A stretch of 64,000 bases of DNA from positions 310,001 to 374,000 of the forward strand of contig NZ_JACSCY010000004.1 in the NCBI RefSeq assembly GCF_014333615.1. The letters are read 5' to 3'. The notes under the pieces are model-generated. The model was not told the DNA's origin, did no database searches, and saw only the letters and a program-made list of their open reading frames with translations. Position 1 is the stretch's first letter. Each line of letters starts with the position of its first letter. Positions 44,639-53,725 of this stretch are shown in pieces. A program made the position numbers and the translations under genes. This stretch comes from Hymenobacter citatus (GTDB lineage: Bacteria > Bacteroidota > Bacteroidia > Cytophagales > Hymenobacteraceae).

Positions 44639-44706
44639 TGGTTAAGAAGTTAGGTGTTGCATCACCCACTTCTTGAAACCCCGGTTGTGCCACCAACCGG
44701 GGTTTC
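44639..44706 (-). promoter_or_regulatory. Structured leader of small-ORF module B (two abutting hairpins)
   Basis: On the minus strand hairpin 1 (44706-44675) is a perfect 13-bp stem GAAACCCCGGTTG with loop GTGGCA. Hairpin 2 (44674-44644) begins at the next base, AAGAAGTGGGTGATGC, and pairs AAGAAGT with ACTTCTT and GGTG with CACC. Then AACCA precedes the ATG. Stem 1 also resembles a terminator for plus-strand RNA, since it is followed by GTCTTTT. Confidence 0.75.
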
Positions 44707-44756
44707 GTCTTTTCACAGACTACCGTGTTGGCGGGGTGTTTACCGTACGCTTACGC

Positions 44757-44764
44757 CAAATATA
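44757..44764 (-). promoter_or_regulatory. -7 box TATATTTG of small-ORF module B
   Basis: An exact TAnnTTTG match on the minus strand, 50 bases before hairpin 1, identical to the module A box. GCCAACACGG and GGTAGTCT lie between box and hairpin; near-identical words occur in module A in the other order. Confidence 0.5.
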
Positions 44765-44895
44765 AGCGTAGTTGGTCAGGTACCATCAGTTGGCTTCTAT
44801 TTGCCCAAATTCCTGATCCAATGACTGCCGTAGCTCAACAGCTTCTGCATCGGTATGGGTGCATTTTGGCTACGCTACTATATCTTCATTTATTA

Positions 44896-45696
44896 CTAAA
44901 ACGGCGGTGGTAAAGCATCATTTCTTTTGTTTTTAGATCTAGGAGCTTTTCTTTTATTAATTTCTTTAATAACTTTATTTATTTCCTTTGTATTTTTACT
45001 AAATATTTTATTTAACACATACTCAAGTATATCATACGCATCAATGAGGTCACTTTTTTCTACATCAGAAATATGACTGCCGGCATTGCCTATCCATTTA
45101 ATCGCTAAAAGAGCGTTTGTGGATTCAGGATATTTAATTCCAAACTTGACTATTCTAGCATGTAGTGAAAGAGATATTCTTTTCTTTCCCTGTATTTTTG
45201 TACTTGGTATTTTAAATTCGTTCATTAAGAGTTCAATCGAAGCTCTAATTTTATTTGCACAAGAATGGGTGTCACAAAAAAATAATGAAAATGACTTTTT
45301 AATTTCTGATTGTATCAGTGTTGGGCAGGCTTCCTCTATAGTGAAAATGTTCGGACTTAATGTAAAGAAAATAGGTTTAAATGAATCATAGTATTGTGAA
45401 TACCAATCTTCATCTATCTCCTGATATCCTTCTTCCACACTACCCGTCCCAGTAACAAATACGGTGTCTTTACACTTTGTATTGTTGCATTTTAGTGGCG
45501 CGGCAAATGTGTATCTTATCCAATAAGGCTCCCAGTCTGGATGGTCTCGATCCTGAAGAGATTCTTTAGTTTCAAATTTTTGTATTGTTTTATCTTCCAC
45601 GATTAAAATTCCTTTGCTGCAAGTAGGGCAGATCCACTCAGGACAACTATCATCTGTTATATTAGGAGTAAGCCACAGTTCTTTATTTACAGCCAT
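44896..45696 (-). CDS. DUF4145-type protein, AT-rich
   Basis: This 266-aa protein is much more A+T rich than its neighbours, so it was probably acquired horizontally. It opens with two Cys pairs (WICPTCSKGIL and KCNNTKCKDTV) that look like zinc ribbons. The C-terminal helical block (RASIELLMNEFKIPSTK, then AIKWIGNAGSHISDVEKSDL) fits DUF4145. That domain is often found in defence-related and restriction-associated proteins, but no such partner is visible here. The tail (KRKAPRSKNKRN) is basic. Confidence 0.8.
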   Translation of the reverse strand: MAVNKELWLTPNITDDSCPEWICPTCSKGILIVEDKTIQKFETKESLQDRDHPDWEPYWIRYTFAAPLKCNNTKCKDTVFVTGTGSVEEGYQEIDEDWYSQYYDSFKPIFFTLSPNIFTIEEACPTLIQSEIKKSFSLFFCDTHSCANKIRASIELLMNEFKIPSTKIQGKKRISLSLHARIVKFGIKYPESTNALLAIKWIGNAGSHISDVEKSDLIDAYDILEYVLNKIFSKNTKEINKVIKEINKRKAPRSKNKRNDALPPPF

Positions 45697-45732
45697 TCTA
45701 TCTAAGTTTTAAATGATAAACTCAAATATATA

Positions 45733-47544
45733 TCACCCCACCGTATCCGCCACCTCATCCCCATCATCCACCAGCACCCGCGCCAGCTTCTCAATATTCA
45801 GGCTCCGGGCCGAGGCGTCGAAGATTTCGCGGTACGTCCCTTTCACATCGTATAGCTCGTCGTGGGTGCCGCTTTCCACCATGCGGCCCTGCTTCATCAC
45901 GTAGATGCAGTCCGAATCCACGATTTGGGCGAGGCTGTGGGAAATGATAACTACTGTGCGGCCCTGCTTGATGGCATCGAGGGAGTTCTTGATTTGCTCG
46001 GTGGCAATGGCGTCGAGGGAGGCCGTGGGCTCGTCGAGGAAGATGATGGGCGGGTTTTTCAGGAACAGCCGGGCAATGGCAATGCGCTGCTGCTGCCCGC
46101 CCGAGAGCTGTTGGGCGTCGCTTTGGTACTGGTGGGGTAGGGCCACAATCTGGTCGTGGAGGTAGGCGCTGCGGGCGGCGGCCTGCACCTGCTCGAAGCT
46201 CGCCGCAAAGTTGCCATAGCGGATGTTCTCCTCAATGGTACCCTTGAAAATGTGGTTTTTCTGAAGCACCAGTCCCAGGCTCTGGCGCAGGGCGTGGGTG
46301 TCGTAATCGCGCAGAGGCTGGCCGTCGAGGGTGAGCGTGCCGCTGTCGGGCGTGTAGAATTTGCAGAGCAGGTTGATGATAGTACTCTTGCCCGCGCCCG
46401 ACAAGCCCACCAGCGCCGTGGTCTTGCCAGCCTCAATGCGCATATTCACTCCGTGCAGGGCCGCCGTGCCGCTGGGGTAGGTAAACGACACGTCGCGCAG
46501 CTCGAAGGTGCCGCGCAGGTGGTCGGGTAGTAGTTGGCCGGTGGGCTCGGTCTGGTCCGCGGCGTCGAGGATGCTGAAGAAGCCCTCGGAGTAGGTAAGG
46601 GCGTCGTTCATCTCGTCGTAGATGCGGTGCAGCTGCCGGATGGGCGCCGACACGTTGTTGAACAGCAGAATATGGAACATAATGGCCCCGATGCTGATCT
46701 GGCGGTCGAGCACCAGGTAGGCGGTCAGGATGATGATGAGCACCACGCCTACCTGCTCCACAAAGGTTTTGAGGCCGTCGTAGAGGAAGTTGGTTTTGCG
46801 CGTTTGGAGCTGGGCCGTCACCAGCTGCTCCTGCAGGCCGTTTTGTTTTTCCTCCTCGTAATCCTCGCGCACAAAGCTCTTAATCACCACCGCCGAGTCG
46901 ATGATGTTGACGAGGCCCTGGTTTTTCTCCTCGCGCAGGCGGCGCAGCGTGCGGCGCACCCCGTTGAGCTTATCGGCTTGGGCGTAGCTGAGCCAGAAGT
47001 AGATGGGTAGGATGAGCACCGCCGTGAGCCCCACGTACACGTTGGCCAGAAACATCACTACCAGCGCCACCACGGCATTGGCAAACAGCGGCAGAATATC
47101 GATGAAGAAGTTTTGCACCAGCTTCATCAGGCTCTCCACGCCCCGGTCGATGCGCGTCTGGAGCTTGCCCGTCTGGTTGCCGCCGCTGGCGTAAAAGCCT
47201 AGCTGGTAGCTCAATATCTTATGAATAGCGGCCTGCGAGAGGGTAGTGGAAATGCTGATGCGAATCCGCTCCCCGTAGAACTTCTGCCCGAACTGGATAA
47301 ACGCATTCACCACCTCCTTCACCAGCAGCACCGCGCTGATGCCGCCCAGCAGCGTAGCGCCCTGAGCCAGCGCTTGATTGCGGTTGAGCATGCCCTGCAC
47401 CGTATCCACGGTGTAGCGCAGCACAAATGGATTCACCTGCGCCGCCAGCGACCCGACCAATGTAAGTAACAAGGTGCCCAGTACCAGCCGCCAGTAGGGC
47501 CGGACGTAGGGGAGGAGACGTTGAATAATCTGCCAGAGGCTCAT
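45733..47544 (-). CDS. ABC transporter, fused permease and ATPase
   Basis: This 603-aa half-transporter has six membrane helices (1-320) and an ATPase domain (about 345-580) with Walker A GLSGAGKST, signature LSGGQQQR, Walker B IIFLDEPTASLD and H-loop VVIISHSLAQI. It forms a homodimer or heterodimer exporting lipids, peptides or drugs; the substrate is unknown. It is G+C rich and sits between two AT-rich genes. TACCTTTC upstream is a near -7 box. Confidence 0.95.
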   Translation of the reverse strand: MSLWQIIQRLLPYVRPYWRLVLGTLLLTLVGSLAAQVNPFVLRYTVDTVQGMLNRNQALAQGATLLGGISAVLLVKEVVNAFIQFGQKFYGERIRISISTTLSQAAIHKILSYQLGFYASGGNQTGKLQTRIDRGVESLMKLVQNFFIDILPLFANAVVALVVMFLANVYVGLTAVLILPIYFWLSYAQADKLNGVRRTLRRLREEKNQGLVNIIDSAVVIKSFVREDYEEEKQNGLQEQLVTAQLQTRKTNFLYDGLKTFVEQVGVVLIIILTAYLVLDRQISIGAIMFHILLFNNVSAPIRQLHRIYDEMNDALTYSEGFFSILDAADQTEPTGQLLPDHLRGTFELRDVSFTYPSGTAALHGVNMRIEAGKTTALVGLSGAGKSTIINLLCKFYTPDSGTLTLDGQPLRDYDTHALRQSLGLVLQKNHIFKGTIEENIRYGNFAASFEQVQAAARSAYLHDQIVALPHQYQSDAQQLSGGQQQRIAIARLFLKNPPIIFLDEPTASLDAIATEQIKNSLDAIKQGRTVVIISHSLAQIVDSDCIYVMKQGRMVESGTHDELYDVKGTYREIFDASARSLNIEKLARVLVDDGDEVADTVG

Positions 47545-47634
47545 GTGAATCGGCTTGGAGGGAAAGGTAGCCGATTAGACGCGGGCGCGGGGCGTAGGGT
47601 TATTTAGGTTATAAAGTCAATATAGAAATACACG

Positions 47635-48327
47635 TCACTTACTCTCTATGATGCGGATAGTTCTAATGAGATTTCTTGCATTCTCAAAGAAATGAATAGT
47701 TGTAGAATCGTTATTCATAGTTAACAGCTCATAACGAAATTTGATAGATGTTTTGCTTATAGACGTCTCGCCAAAAAGTGTTTTTATGTATTGATTTCTT
47801 GTAGAATCGAATTCATTTGTTTCTATAATAGAAAAGAATCGACCATTAATATTTTCTACAGAGTCCCAGGGAATGTGTCTTTTTATTTGACCATCTGTTT
47901 TAAGGCGCATTTTCTCAATAAAAGCTCTTTTACTTGCCTTATGCAATTTGGTTATTCTGTCTACTGAATTACTAATTATTGCATTTGGGTACAAGAAATC
48001 GTCATGATAAATAGTAAGTTGATTTATTGAGTCTTTAGGTGGATGTGGAAACGGTATAAAGCCACTCTCTTTAGCTATAGGTAAATCTTTGGGTTGCAAA
48101 CGGTATTTTACAGTGCCGCATTCCGTACAGTCAGATAATGATGTCCACGTTAGGAGTGTGTTGTACGTATTAGGTACGCGCATCGTAACAAAACCTAAGT
48201 TTTTGATTAACTTTATTTTAACAGGCTGGGTGTTCTTTATAAAATCATTAACTGCTGTATCAGGCTTCTGATTATTGCATCCTATAAATAAAGTAGATAA
48301 GTATATTAGATAGTGTCTTTTAAACAT
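47635..48327 (-). CDS. AT-rich lipoprotein, unknown
   Basis: This 230-aa product starts at the ATG at 48327 (MFKRHYLIYLSTLFIGCNNQ), with a lipobox ending in Cys. It contains a CTECG motif near residue 67 but no domain I recognise. Like the DUF4145 gene on the other side of the ABC exporter, it is markedly A+T rich, which suggests transfer from another genome. Confidence 0.7.
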   Translation of the reverse strand: MFKRHYLIYLSTLFIGCNNQKPDTAVNDFIKNTQPVKIKLIKNLGFVTMRVPNTYNTLLTWTSLSDCTECGTVKYRLQPKDLPIAKESGFIPFPHPPKDSINQLTIYHDDFLYPNAIISNSVDRITKLHKASKRAFIEKMRLKTDGQIKRHIPWDSVENINGRFFSIIETNEFDSTRNQYIKTLFGETSISKTSIKFRYELLTMNNDSTTIHFFENARNLIRTIRIIESK

Positions 48328-48384
48328 AAATAAGATATAAGTTCTGTATTCTATTTGCAAATGTGTGCCGTTAAGGAATTTATA

Positions 48385-49674
48385 TTACCGCGTCAGCCGG
48401 TAAATCATCAGCGCCGCGCGCTGCACTAGCAGCGGAAACTCGCGGGTATTAATGGTTTCGCCGGGGGCGTGGGCGCCTTTGCCGGAGGCGCCGAGGCCGT
48501 CGAGGCAATCGAGGTATTGCGCCACGATGGAGATGTCGCCGGCGCCGCGGGAGCCAGGGTCGCCGGCTTGCACGGGGCCGAGGCCCAGGTCGCGGCTCAC
48601 CTGGTCGGTGAGGTCGGCGAGGCGCTGGTTGCCGGGGGTAGGGGGCATACCGGGTAGGCCGTCGGCGAAGGTGATTTCGGCGCGGGTTTGGGGTAGGGAT
48701 TGGGCCACGATGGCGCGCATCTTGACGCGGGCGTTTTCCTTTTGCTCCTCGGTAAGAAAGCGCAGGTCGCCGGCCACGTTAGCCTGCGGGGCAATGATGT
48801 TGGTTTTGCCAACTACCTCGCCGTAGGCCTTGGTTTCGTTGTATTCCACCTCCGAGCCGCCCACAATCAAGCCGGGGTTGAAGGTGAGGTACTGTTCCTG
48901 GCTCAGCTGCTCCCGAAACGCATTCAGAATGCGCGCCGCCTCGTAGATGGCGCCGTCGCCCACCGAGGGCTTGAAAATGCCCGATGAGTGTGCCGCCTGC
49001 CCGTAGGTCTTCAGCTGCCAACTGCTGCTGCCGCGCCGGGCCGTGGCCACCGTGTGCAGCCCCGCCGCCGACTCAAACGCCAGCGCCACATCCGAGGCTT
49101 TGGCCTTGGTAATAAAGTCGGCGCGGGCAGCCTCGCCTTTGCCCCCGCGCTCCTCGTCGCCGGTGAAGTAGGCGGTGATGGTGGTGTTGTTCAGCAGCCC
49201 GTTTTCCTGCAAGGCTTGCAGCGCCGCCAGGATAATGACGTCGCCGCCCTTCATATCGTTCACGCCCTGACCGGTGGCGGTGGAGTCGTTGAGGCGGGTG
49301 AACTTGGTGAAGGGCATATCCGGCTCGAACACCGTGTCGAGGTGACCGATAAGCAGCAGCTTCTTGCCCTTTTTGCCGGTGCGCCGGGCCACCAGGTGGC
49401 CGGCGCGGTTCATCTCGGCGGGCATGGGCACCCACTCCGTTTCGAAACCCAGGGCATCAAATTCCTTCCGAAAGACGTCGCCTACCTGCCGCACGCCTTG
49501 CAGGTTCAGAGTGCCGCTGTTGATGTTCACTACCTGCTCCAGCAGCTGCTCGGTCTGGGGTAGGTGGCGCTGCACCGAGGCCACAATTTTCTGTTCCGTA
49601 GCCGATAATTTCTGCGCCTGAACGGTCGGCCAGGAACCCAGCACGCCTGCGGCTACTAGTAGCAGTTTTCTCAT
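48385..49674 (-). CDS. M20-family metallopeptidase (carboxypeptidase type), secreted
   Basis: This 429-aa protein has a signal peptide (MRKLLLVAAGVLGSWPTVQAQ) and the M20 metal-binding set: GHLDTVF, GVNDMKGGD, TGDEERGGKGE and GAHAPGETINT. The insert from about 210 to 320 fits the dimerisation domain. The family removes C-terminal residues such as glutamate from peptides. It is divergent from the TPR kinase. Confidence 0.93.
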   Translation of the reverse strand: MRKLLLVAAGVLGSWPTVQAQKLSATEQKIVASVQRHLPQTEQLLEQVVNINSGTLNLQGVRQVGDVFRKEFDALGFETEWVPMPAEMNRAGHLVARRTGKKGKKLLLIGHLDTVFEPDMPFTKFTRLNDSTATGQGVNDMKGGDVIILAALQALQENGLLNNTTITAYFTGDEERGGKGEAARADFITKAKASDVALAFESAAGLHTVATARRGSSSWQLKTYGQAAHSSGIFKPSVGDGAIYEAARILNAFREQLSQEQYLTFNPGLIVGGSEVEYNETKAYGEVVGKTNIIAPQANVAGDLRFLTEEQKENARVKMRAIVAQSLPQTRAEITFADGLPGMPPTPGNQRLADLTDQVSRDLGLGPVQAGDPGSRGAGDISIVAQYLDCLDGLGASGKGAHAPGETINTREFPLLVQRAALMIYRLTR

Positions 49675-49830
49675 GTGGTAGTAGTTGTCAGGGAATTTTC
49701 AGGAATACCGCAAAATCAACGGCGCAAAATACGGTTCAGGCGGTCAACTGCACTATTTTTACTACGCTATCCGCCTATCTTGCTACTGCCGAGCTGCGTC
49801 TTCTCTCTGTTGTCTACTTGCTGTTTGCGT

Positions 49831-51903
49831 ATGAAGCAACGTCTACTTTTTTTGTGCTGGTGGGCGACGTTGCTACTGGGTACCGTGCGGGCGCAAAGCC
49901 CGCAAACGCAGCCCCTACACCAAGCCCTGGCCCGCGCCACCACCGATACCAGCCGGGTGCTGCTGCTGGCCGACCTCAGCGCTTCCTACCGCTACTCCCA
50001 CCTCGACTCGGTGCAATACTACGCCCGGCAGGGGCTGCGCTTGGCCCGGCAGCTGCCCTACCCCAAAGGGGAGGGTAGGTGCCTGTCGCGCATGGGGATG
50101 CTGCTGGGTGAGTGGGGCAATCTACCCCAAGCCCTGCGCGTAAACCTGCAAGCCCTGCGCCTCAACGAAGCCAGCCACGACCAGGAAGGCACCGCCCGCA
50201 CCCTCAACCAAACCGGCCTACTCTACTACGCCCTCGACGATGGCCGCCCCGCGCTGGACTACTTCTTCCGGGCGCAGCGCATTTATGAGCAGGGTGTTGG
50301 CGATGAGTCGCAGCTAATCAGCGTACTTGCCAACATCGGCACCAGCTACATGCTGCTGAATCGGCTGGACTCGGCCGGGGTGTTTCTGCGGCGCGCTTAT
50401 AGTCTGACGGCTCGCTCGCGTACGGTAAGGCAAAGCAGTTGGGGCAACCCCTTGCCCTACGTGCTGCGCGAAATGGGGCTGCTGGCCAGCATGCAGGGAC
50501 AGCCCGAAAAAGCTATCCGCTACTACCATCTGAGCGCCCGGGCGGCCGTACCCGAAAACGACCGGCGCAGCCAGAGCCGCGCCTACCAGTACCTGGCCGA
50601 GCTGTACCAACTCCGCCAGCAGCCCGATTCCAGCATCTACTACGCCCGCAAGGCCCTGGCAGTAGGGCAGTCATTGCCGTTTATGGTAGGCGTGATGCGC
50701 AATAGTAAGCTGCTGGCCGATGTGTTCACTGACCGCGGGCAAAACGACAGCACCCTCAAGTACATGCGCGTTATGGCGATGGCCGCTGATAGTCTGCACG
50801 ACCCGCGGCGCATCAAGCAGCTGGATGCTATTGGGTTTGCCGAGCAGCAACGCCTGCAACTCCTGGAGGAAAAGCAAGTGCAGCTGCAACAGCACGTGCG
50901 GATAGCGGTGCTGGTGGCGGTGGTGAGCGTGCTGGCACTGGTTACTTTACTGCTCTGGCGCAGAGTCCGGGTGCAGCGCCTTGCCAACCGGTATCTACAA
51001 GGGCTCAACGCGAAAATCTCGCGGCAAGCCACCGAGCTTACCCAGCAGCGCGACGAACTGGGTCGTACCCTGCAAGAGCTAAAAATAGCCCAAAGCCAGC
51101 TGGTATTGCGCGAGCGAATGGCCGCCCTGGGCGACCTCATGAACGGCGTGGCCCAGGAGGTGCGCCGCCCGGTGCAGCGCGTGCGCGAGCTGGCCGGTGT
51201 CAGCGAGCAGTTGTGCCAGGAGCTGCGCAACGAGTTTTCCCGGTGCACCCCCTACCTCGAAGATGGGGAGTACCTGGATGAGATGCTGCAAAACCTGGCC
51301 CAGCATCAGACCAATATTGTGCAGGCCGGCCAGCGGGCCGATGTGATTGTGCGCGGCATGCTGGAATATGCCAGCGCCCAGCCGGGTCCGCGCCAGCCCA
51401 CGGCCCTCAACGGATTTGCGGAAGACTACCTGCGCATCACCTACCACGACTTGCGCGCCAAGCACCGCTACCTGTCGGTGGCTTTGTTCTTTGAGCTGGA
51501 CCCGGCCGTGGGCAGCGTGCCCGCCGTGCGCCACGACCTGGGCCGGGCGCTCATCGGCTTGTTCAGCAATGCCTTCTACGCCGTGCAGCAACGTCAGCAG
51601 CAGCAATATGGCGAAGAGTTCGTGCCGCAGGTGAAGCTGAGTACCCGGCGCACCGCGGGGCAGGTAGAGCTTCGGGTGCGCGACAACGGGCTAGGTATTC
51701 CAGCGGCCGATTTGCCCAACATCTTCCAGCGCTTCTTCACCACCAAGCCCGCCGGCGAAGGCACGGGGCTGGGCCTGTCATTGAGCTACGATATTATTAC
51801 GCGGGGCCATGGCGGCACGCTCACGGTCGAGAGCGAGGTAGGGCGGTTCACGGAGTTCTGCATCACGTTGCCGGCCACCGAAAGCAGTCCGGCGCAACCG
51901 TAG
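49831..51903 (+). CDS. TPR-containing sensor kinase-like protein lacking the phospho-acceptor His
   Basis: This 690-aa protein starts at the ATG at 49831 (signal peptide to AQS). TPR-like repeats fill the extracytoplasmic part (to about residue 350), then a membrane helix (IAVLVAVVSVLALVTLLLW), a coiled coil and a kinase module. The expected H-box reads LGDLMNGVAQEVRRPVQ: the histidine of the usual G-I-A-H-E sequence is Gln at residue 442 (codon CAG, 51154-51156). The ATPase domain is intact (SNAFYAVQQ, VRDNGLGIPAADL, FFTTKPAGEGTGLGLSLS). Hence it may be an ATPase-active pseudokinase, or signal through a partner. No regulator is adjacent. Confidence 0.88.
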   Translation: MKQRLLFLCWWATLLLGTVRAQSPQTQPLHQALARATTDTSRVLLLADLSASYRYSHLDSVQYYARQGLRLARQLPYPKGEGRCLSRMGMLLGEWGNLPQALRVNLQALRLNEASHDQEGTARTLNQTGLLYYALDDGRPALDYFFRAQRIYEQGVGDESQLISVLANIGTSYMLLNRLDSAGVFLRRAYSLTARSRTVRQSSWGNPLPYVLREMGLLASMQGQPEKAIRYYHLSARAAVPENDRRSQSRAYQYLAELYQLRQQPDSSIYYARKALAVGQSLPFMVGVMRNSKLLADVFTDRGQNDSTLKYMRVMAMAADSLHDPRRIKQLDAIGFAEQQRLQLLEEKQVQLQQHVRIAVLVAVVSVLALVTLLLWRRVRVQRLANRYLQGLNAKISRQATELTQQRDELGRTLQELKIAQSQLVLRERMAALGDLMNGVAQEVRRPVQRVRELAGVSEQLCQELRNEFSRCTPYLEDGEYLDEMLQNLAQHQTNIVQAGQRADVIVRGMLEYASAQPGPRQPTALNGFAEDYLRITYHDLRAKHRYLSVALFFELDPAVGSVPAVRHDLGRALIGLFSNAFYAVQQRQQQQYGEEFVPQVKLSTRRTAGQVELRVRDNGLGIPAADLPNIFQRFFTTKPAGEGTGLGLSLSYDIITRGHGGTLTVESEVGRFTEFCITLPATESSPAQP

Positions 51904-51981
51904 CGCCGGTAGTTGTGTCCCTCCTCCATCCGCGGCCACCGTGCGCCGCGTTCTGTTCCAAAACCATTCTTCGCAGAGAGT

Positions 51982-53553
51982 ATGAAAAACGTAGTACTAC
52001 CCTTGCTGGGCGTGCTGGCGGGCAGCGCCCCGGCGCTGGCGCAACAGGCCGAAAAGGTAGACCAAGCCATGGTCGCCAAGATCAAAGACGAAGGCATGAA
52101 CCGCTCCAAAGTGATGGAAACGGCCTTCTACCTGACCGATGTGAGCGGCCCGCGCCTTGCCAACTCGCCCGGCCTGATGCGCGCCAGCGAGTGGGCCAAA
52201 AAGCAGCTCACCGATTGGGGGCTCGCCAAAGCCAATATCGAGTCGTGGGGTGATTTTGGCCGGGGCTGGGAAATCGAGAAGTCCTACGTGGCCATGACCA
52301 AGCCCTACTACCAGGCCATGCTGGGCACGCCCAAGGCCTGGACGCCCTCTACCAACGGCCTCATCAAAAAGCCGGTAGTATTGGTGAAAGTGGCTTCGGA
52401 AGCTGATTTGGAGAAGTACAAAGGCCAGCTGCGCGATAAGGTGATTATCACCGAAGTAACCTCCATGCCCAAGCTGGGACTGGAGCCTGACGCCCGTCGC
52501 TACACCGATGAGGAGCTGCAAAAAATGGCCGCACCCGTAGCCGCCGACGCCGCCCCCCGCCGCCCCGCCATGACCGATGAGCAGCGTGAAGCTATGCGCG
52601 CCCGCGCCGCGCTGCGCAGCAAGCTGGCGCCGTTCTTCATCAGCGAAGGTGCTGCCGCCGTGCTCAGCAACCCCCGCGGCGGCGCCACGGGCACCTACTT
52701 CACCAGCAACGGCGCCCCCTACGCCGCCGATGCTCAGCCGGTGCTGCCCGAGCTGGAAATGGCCACCGAAGACCAGCTGCGCATGATTCGGTTGGTAGAA
52801 GCCGGCATTCCGGTGGAAGTGGAACTGGAAACCAAGACTAAGTTTCAGACCCAGGACCTGAAGGGCTACAACGTGGTAGCCGAAATACCCGGCACCGACC
52901 GGAAGCTGAAAAACGAAATCGTGATGCTGGGCGGCCACCTTGACTCTTGGCACGCCGCCACCGGAGCCACCGACAACGCCGCCGGCTGCGCCGTGATGAT
53001 GGAGGCCGTGCGCATCCTGGAAGCCCTGAACGTGAAGCCCCGCCGCACCATTCGCATTGCGCTGTGGAGCGCCGAAGAAGAAGGCCTGCACGGCTCCAAG
53101 AACTACGTAAAAAATCACTTCGCCGACCCCGCCACCATGCAGCTCAAGCCCGAGCACGAGAAGCTGGCGGCCTACTTCAACCTCGACAACGGCGCCGGTA
53201 AAATCCGCGGCATCTATGCTCAGGGCAACGAGAGCGTGATGCCCATCTTCGCCTCCTGGCTCCAGCCCCTCAACGAGTTGGGCGCTACCACCGTCACGGC
53301 CCGCACCACCGGCGGCACCGACCACCTCTCCTTCGACGCTGTGGGCCTGCCCGGCTTCCAGTTCATCCAGGACCCCCTCGATTACGGCACGCGCACCCAC
53401 CACACCAACATGGACACCTACGAGCGCCTACCCCCCGAAGACCTCAAGCAGGCCTCGGTGGTAGTAGCCACCTTCGTGTACAACGCCGCCATGCGCGACC
53501 AGAAGCTGCCCCGCAAAACCCTCCCTACTGCCAAAGCAGTAGGCCAGCGGTAG
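51982..53553 (+). CDS. M28-family zinc peptidase, secreted
   Basis: This 523-aa protein starts at MKNVVLPLLGVLAGSAPALA, a signal peptide. It has a protease-associated-type middle region and an M28 core: GGHLDSWHAATGATDNAAG, WSAEEEGLHGSKNYV, YFNLDNGAGK and TGGTDHLSF. Two zinc ions are bound by the His/Asp/Glu set. Such enzymes cleave N-terminal residues from peptides in the periplasm or medium. It ends at a strong terminator. Confidence 0.93.
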   Translation: MKNVVLPLLGVLAGSAPALAQQAEKVDQAMVAKIKDEGMNRSKVMETAFYLTDVSGPRLANSPGLMRASEWAKKQLTDWGLAKANIESWGDFGRGWEIEKSYVAMTKPYYQAMLGTPKAWTPSTNGLIKKPVVLVKVASEADLEKYKGQLRDKVIITEVTSMPKLGLEPDARRYTDEELQKMAAPVAADAAPRRPAMTDEQREAMRARAALRSKLAPFFISEGAAAVLSNPRGGATGTYFTSNGAPYAADAQPVLPELEMATEDQLRMIRLVEAGIPVEVELETKTKFQTQDLKGYNVVAEIPGTDRKLKNEIVMLGGHLDSWHAATGATDNAAGCAVMMEAVRILEALNVKPRRTIRIALWSAEEEGLHGSKNYVKNHFADPATMQLKPEHEKLAAYFNLDNGAGKIRGIYAQGNESVMPIFASWLQPLNELGATTVTARTTGGTDHLSFDAVGLPGFQFIQDPLDYGTRTHHTNMDTYERLPPEDLKQASVVVATFVYNAAMRDQKLPRKTLPTAKAVGQR

Positions 53554-53575
53554 GCAACTGCTTATGGGTTAAAGC

Positions 53576-53606
53576 AAAAAAGGCGGTCAACTTGACCGCC
53601 TTTTTT
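53576..53606 (+). terminator. Rho-independent terminator after M28 peptidase
   Basis: AAAAAAGGCGGTCAA with inverse TTGACCGCCTTTTTT, followed by AATA. It works on either strand. Confidence 0.9.
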
Positions 53607-53614
53607 AATAGCCG

Positions 53615-53718
53615 TTTGTCATCCTGAGCGGAGCGAAGGACCTTCTCACGTTAGCACGCCCGTTGTAGCAATGACTCGTGCTGACGTGAAAAGGTCTTCG
53701 CTCCGCTCAGGATGAAAG
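53615..53718. repeat. Intergenic palindrome, family R1 (copy e)
   Basis: 35-bp arms (TTTGTCATCCTGAGCGGAGC onward) with small mismatches, loop with ATGACTCGTGC. It lies between the M28 terminator and the GH16 stop. Confidence 0.9.
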
Positions 53719-53725
53719 AGAATAT

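Noticed and set aside
44426..44653. A 75-codon plus-strand ORF opposite small-ORF module B
   Set aside because: It lacks a leader and its frame is the shadow of the minus gene; the minus gene has a terminator and the conserved leader.
44752..44880. A minus-strand fragment with a protein-like composition (DAEAVELRQSLDQEFGQIEAN) upstream of module B
   Set aside because: It has stops in frame upstream and no start; it may be a remnant but cannot be assigned.
51997..53403. A 468-codon open frame antisense to the M28 peptidase
   Set aside because: It is Gly/His/Val-rich without motifs, and the plus strand carries the full M28 metal-binding set. High G+C makes such antisense frames common.
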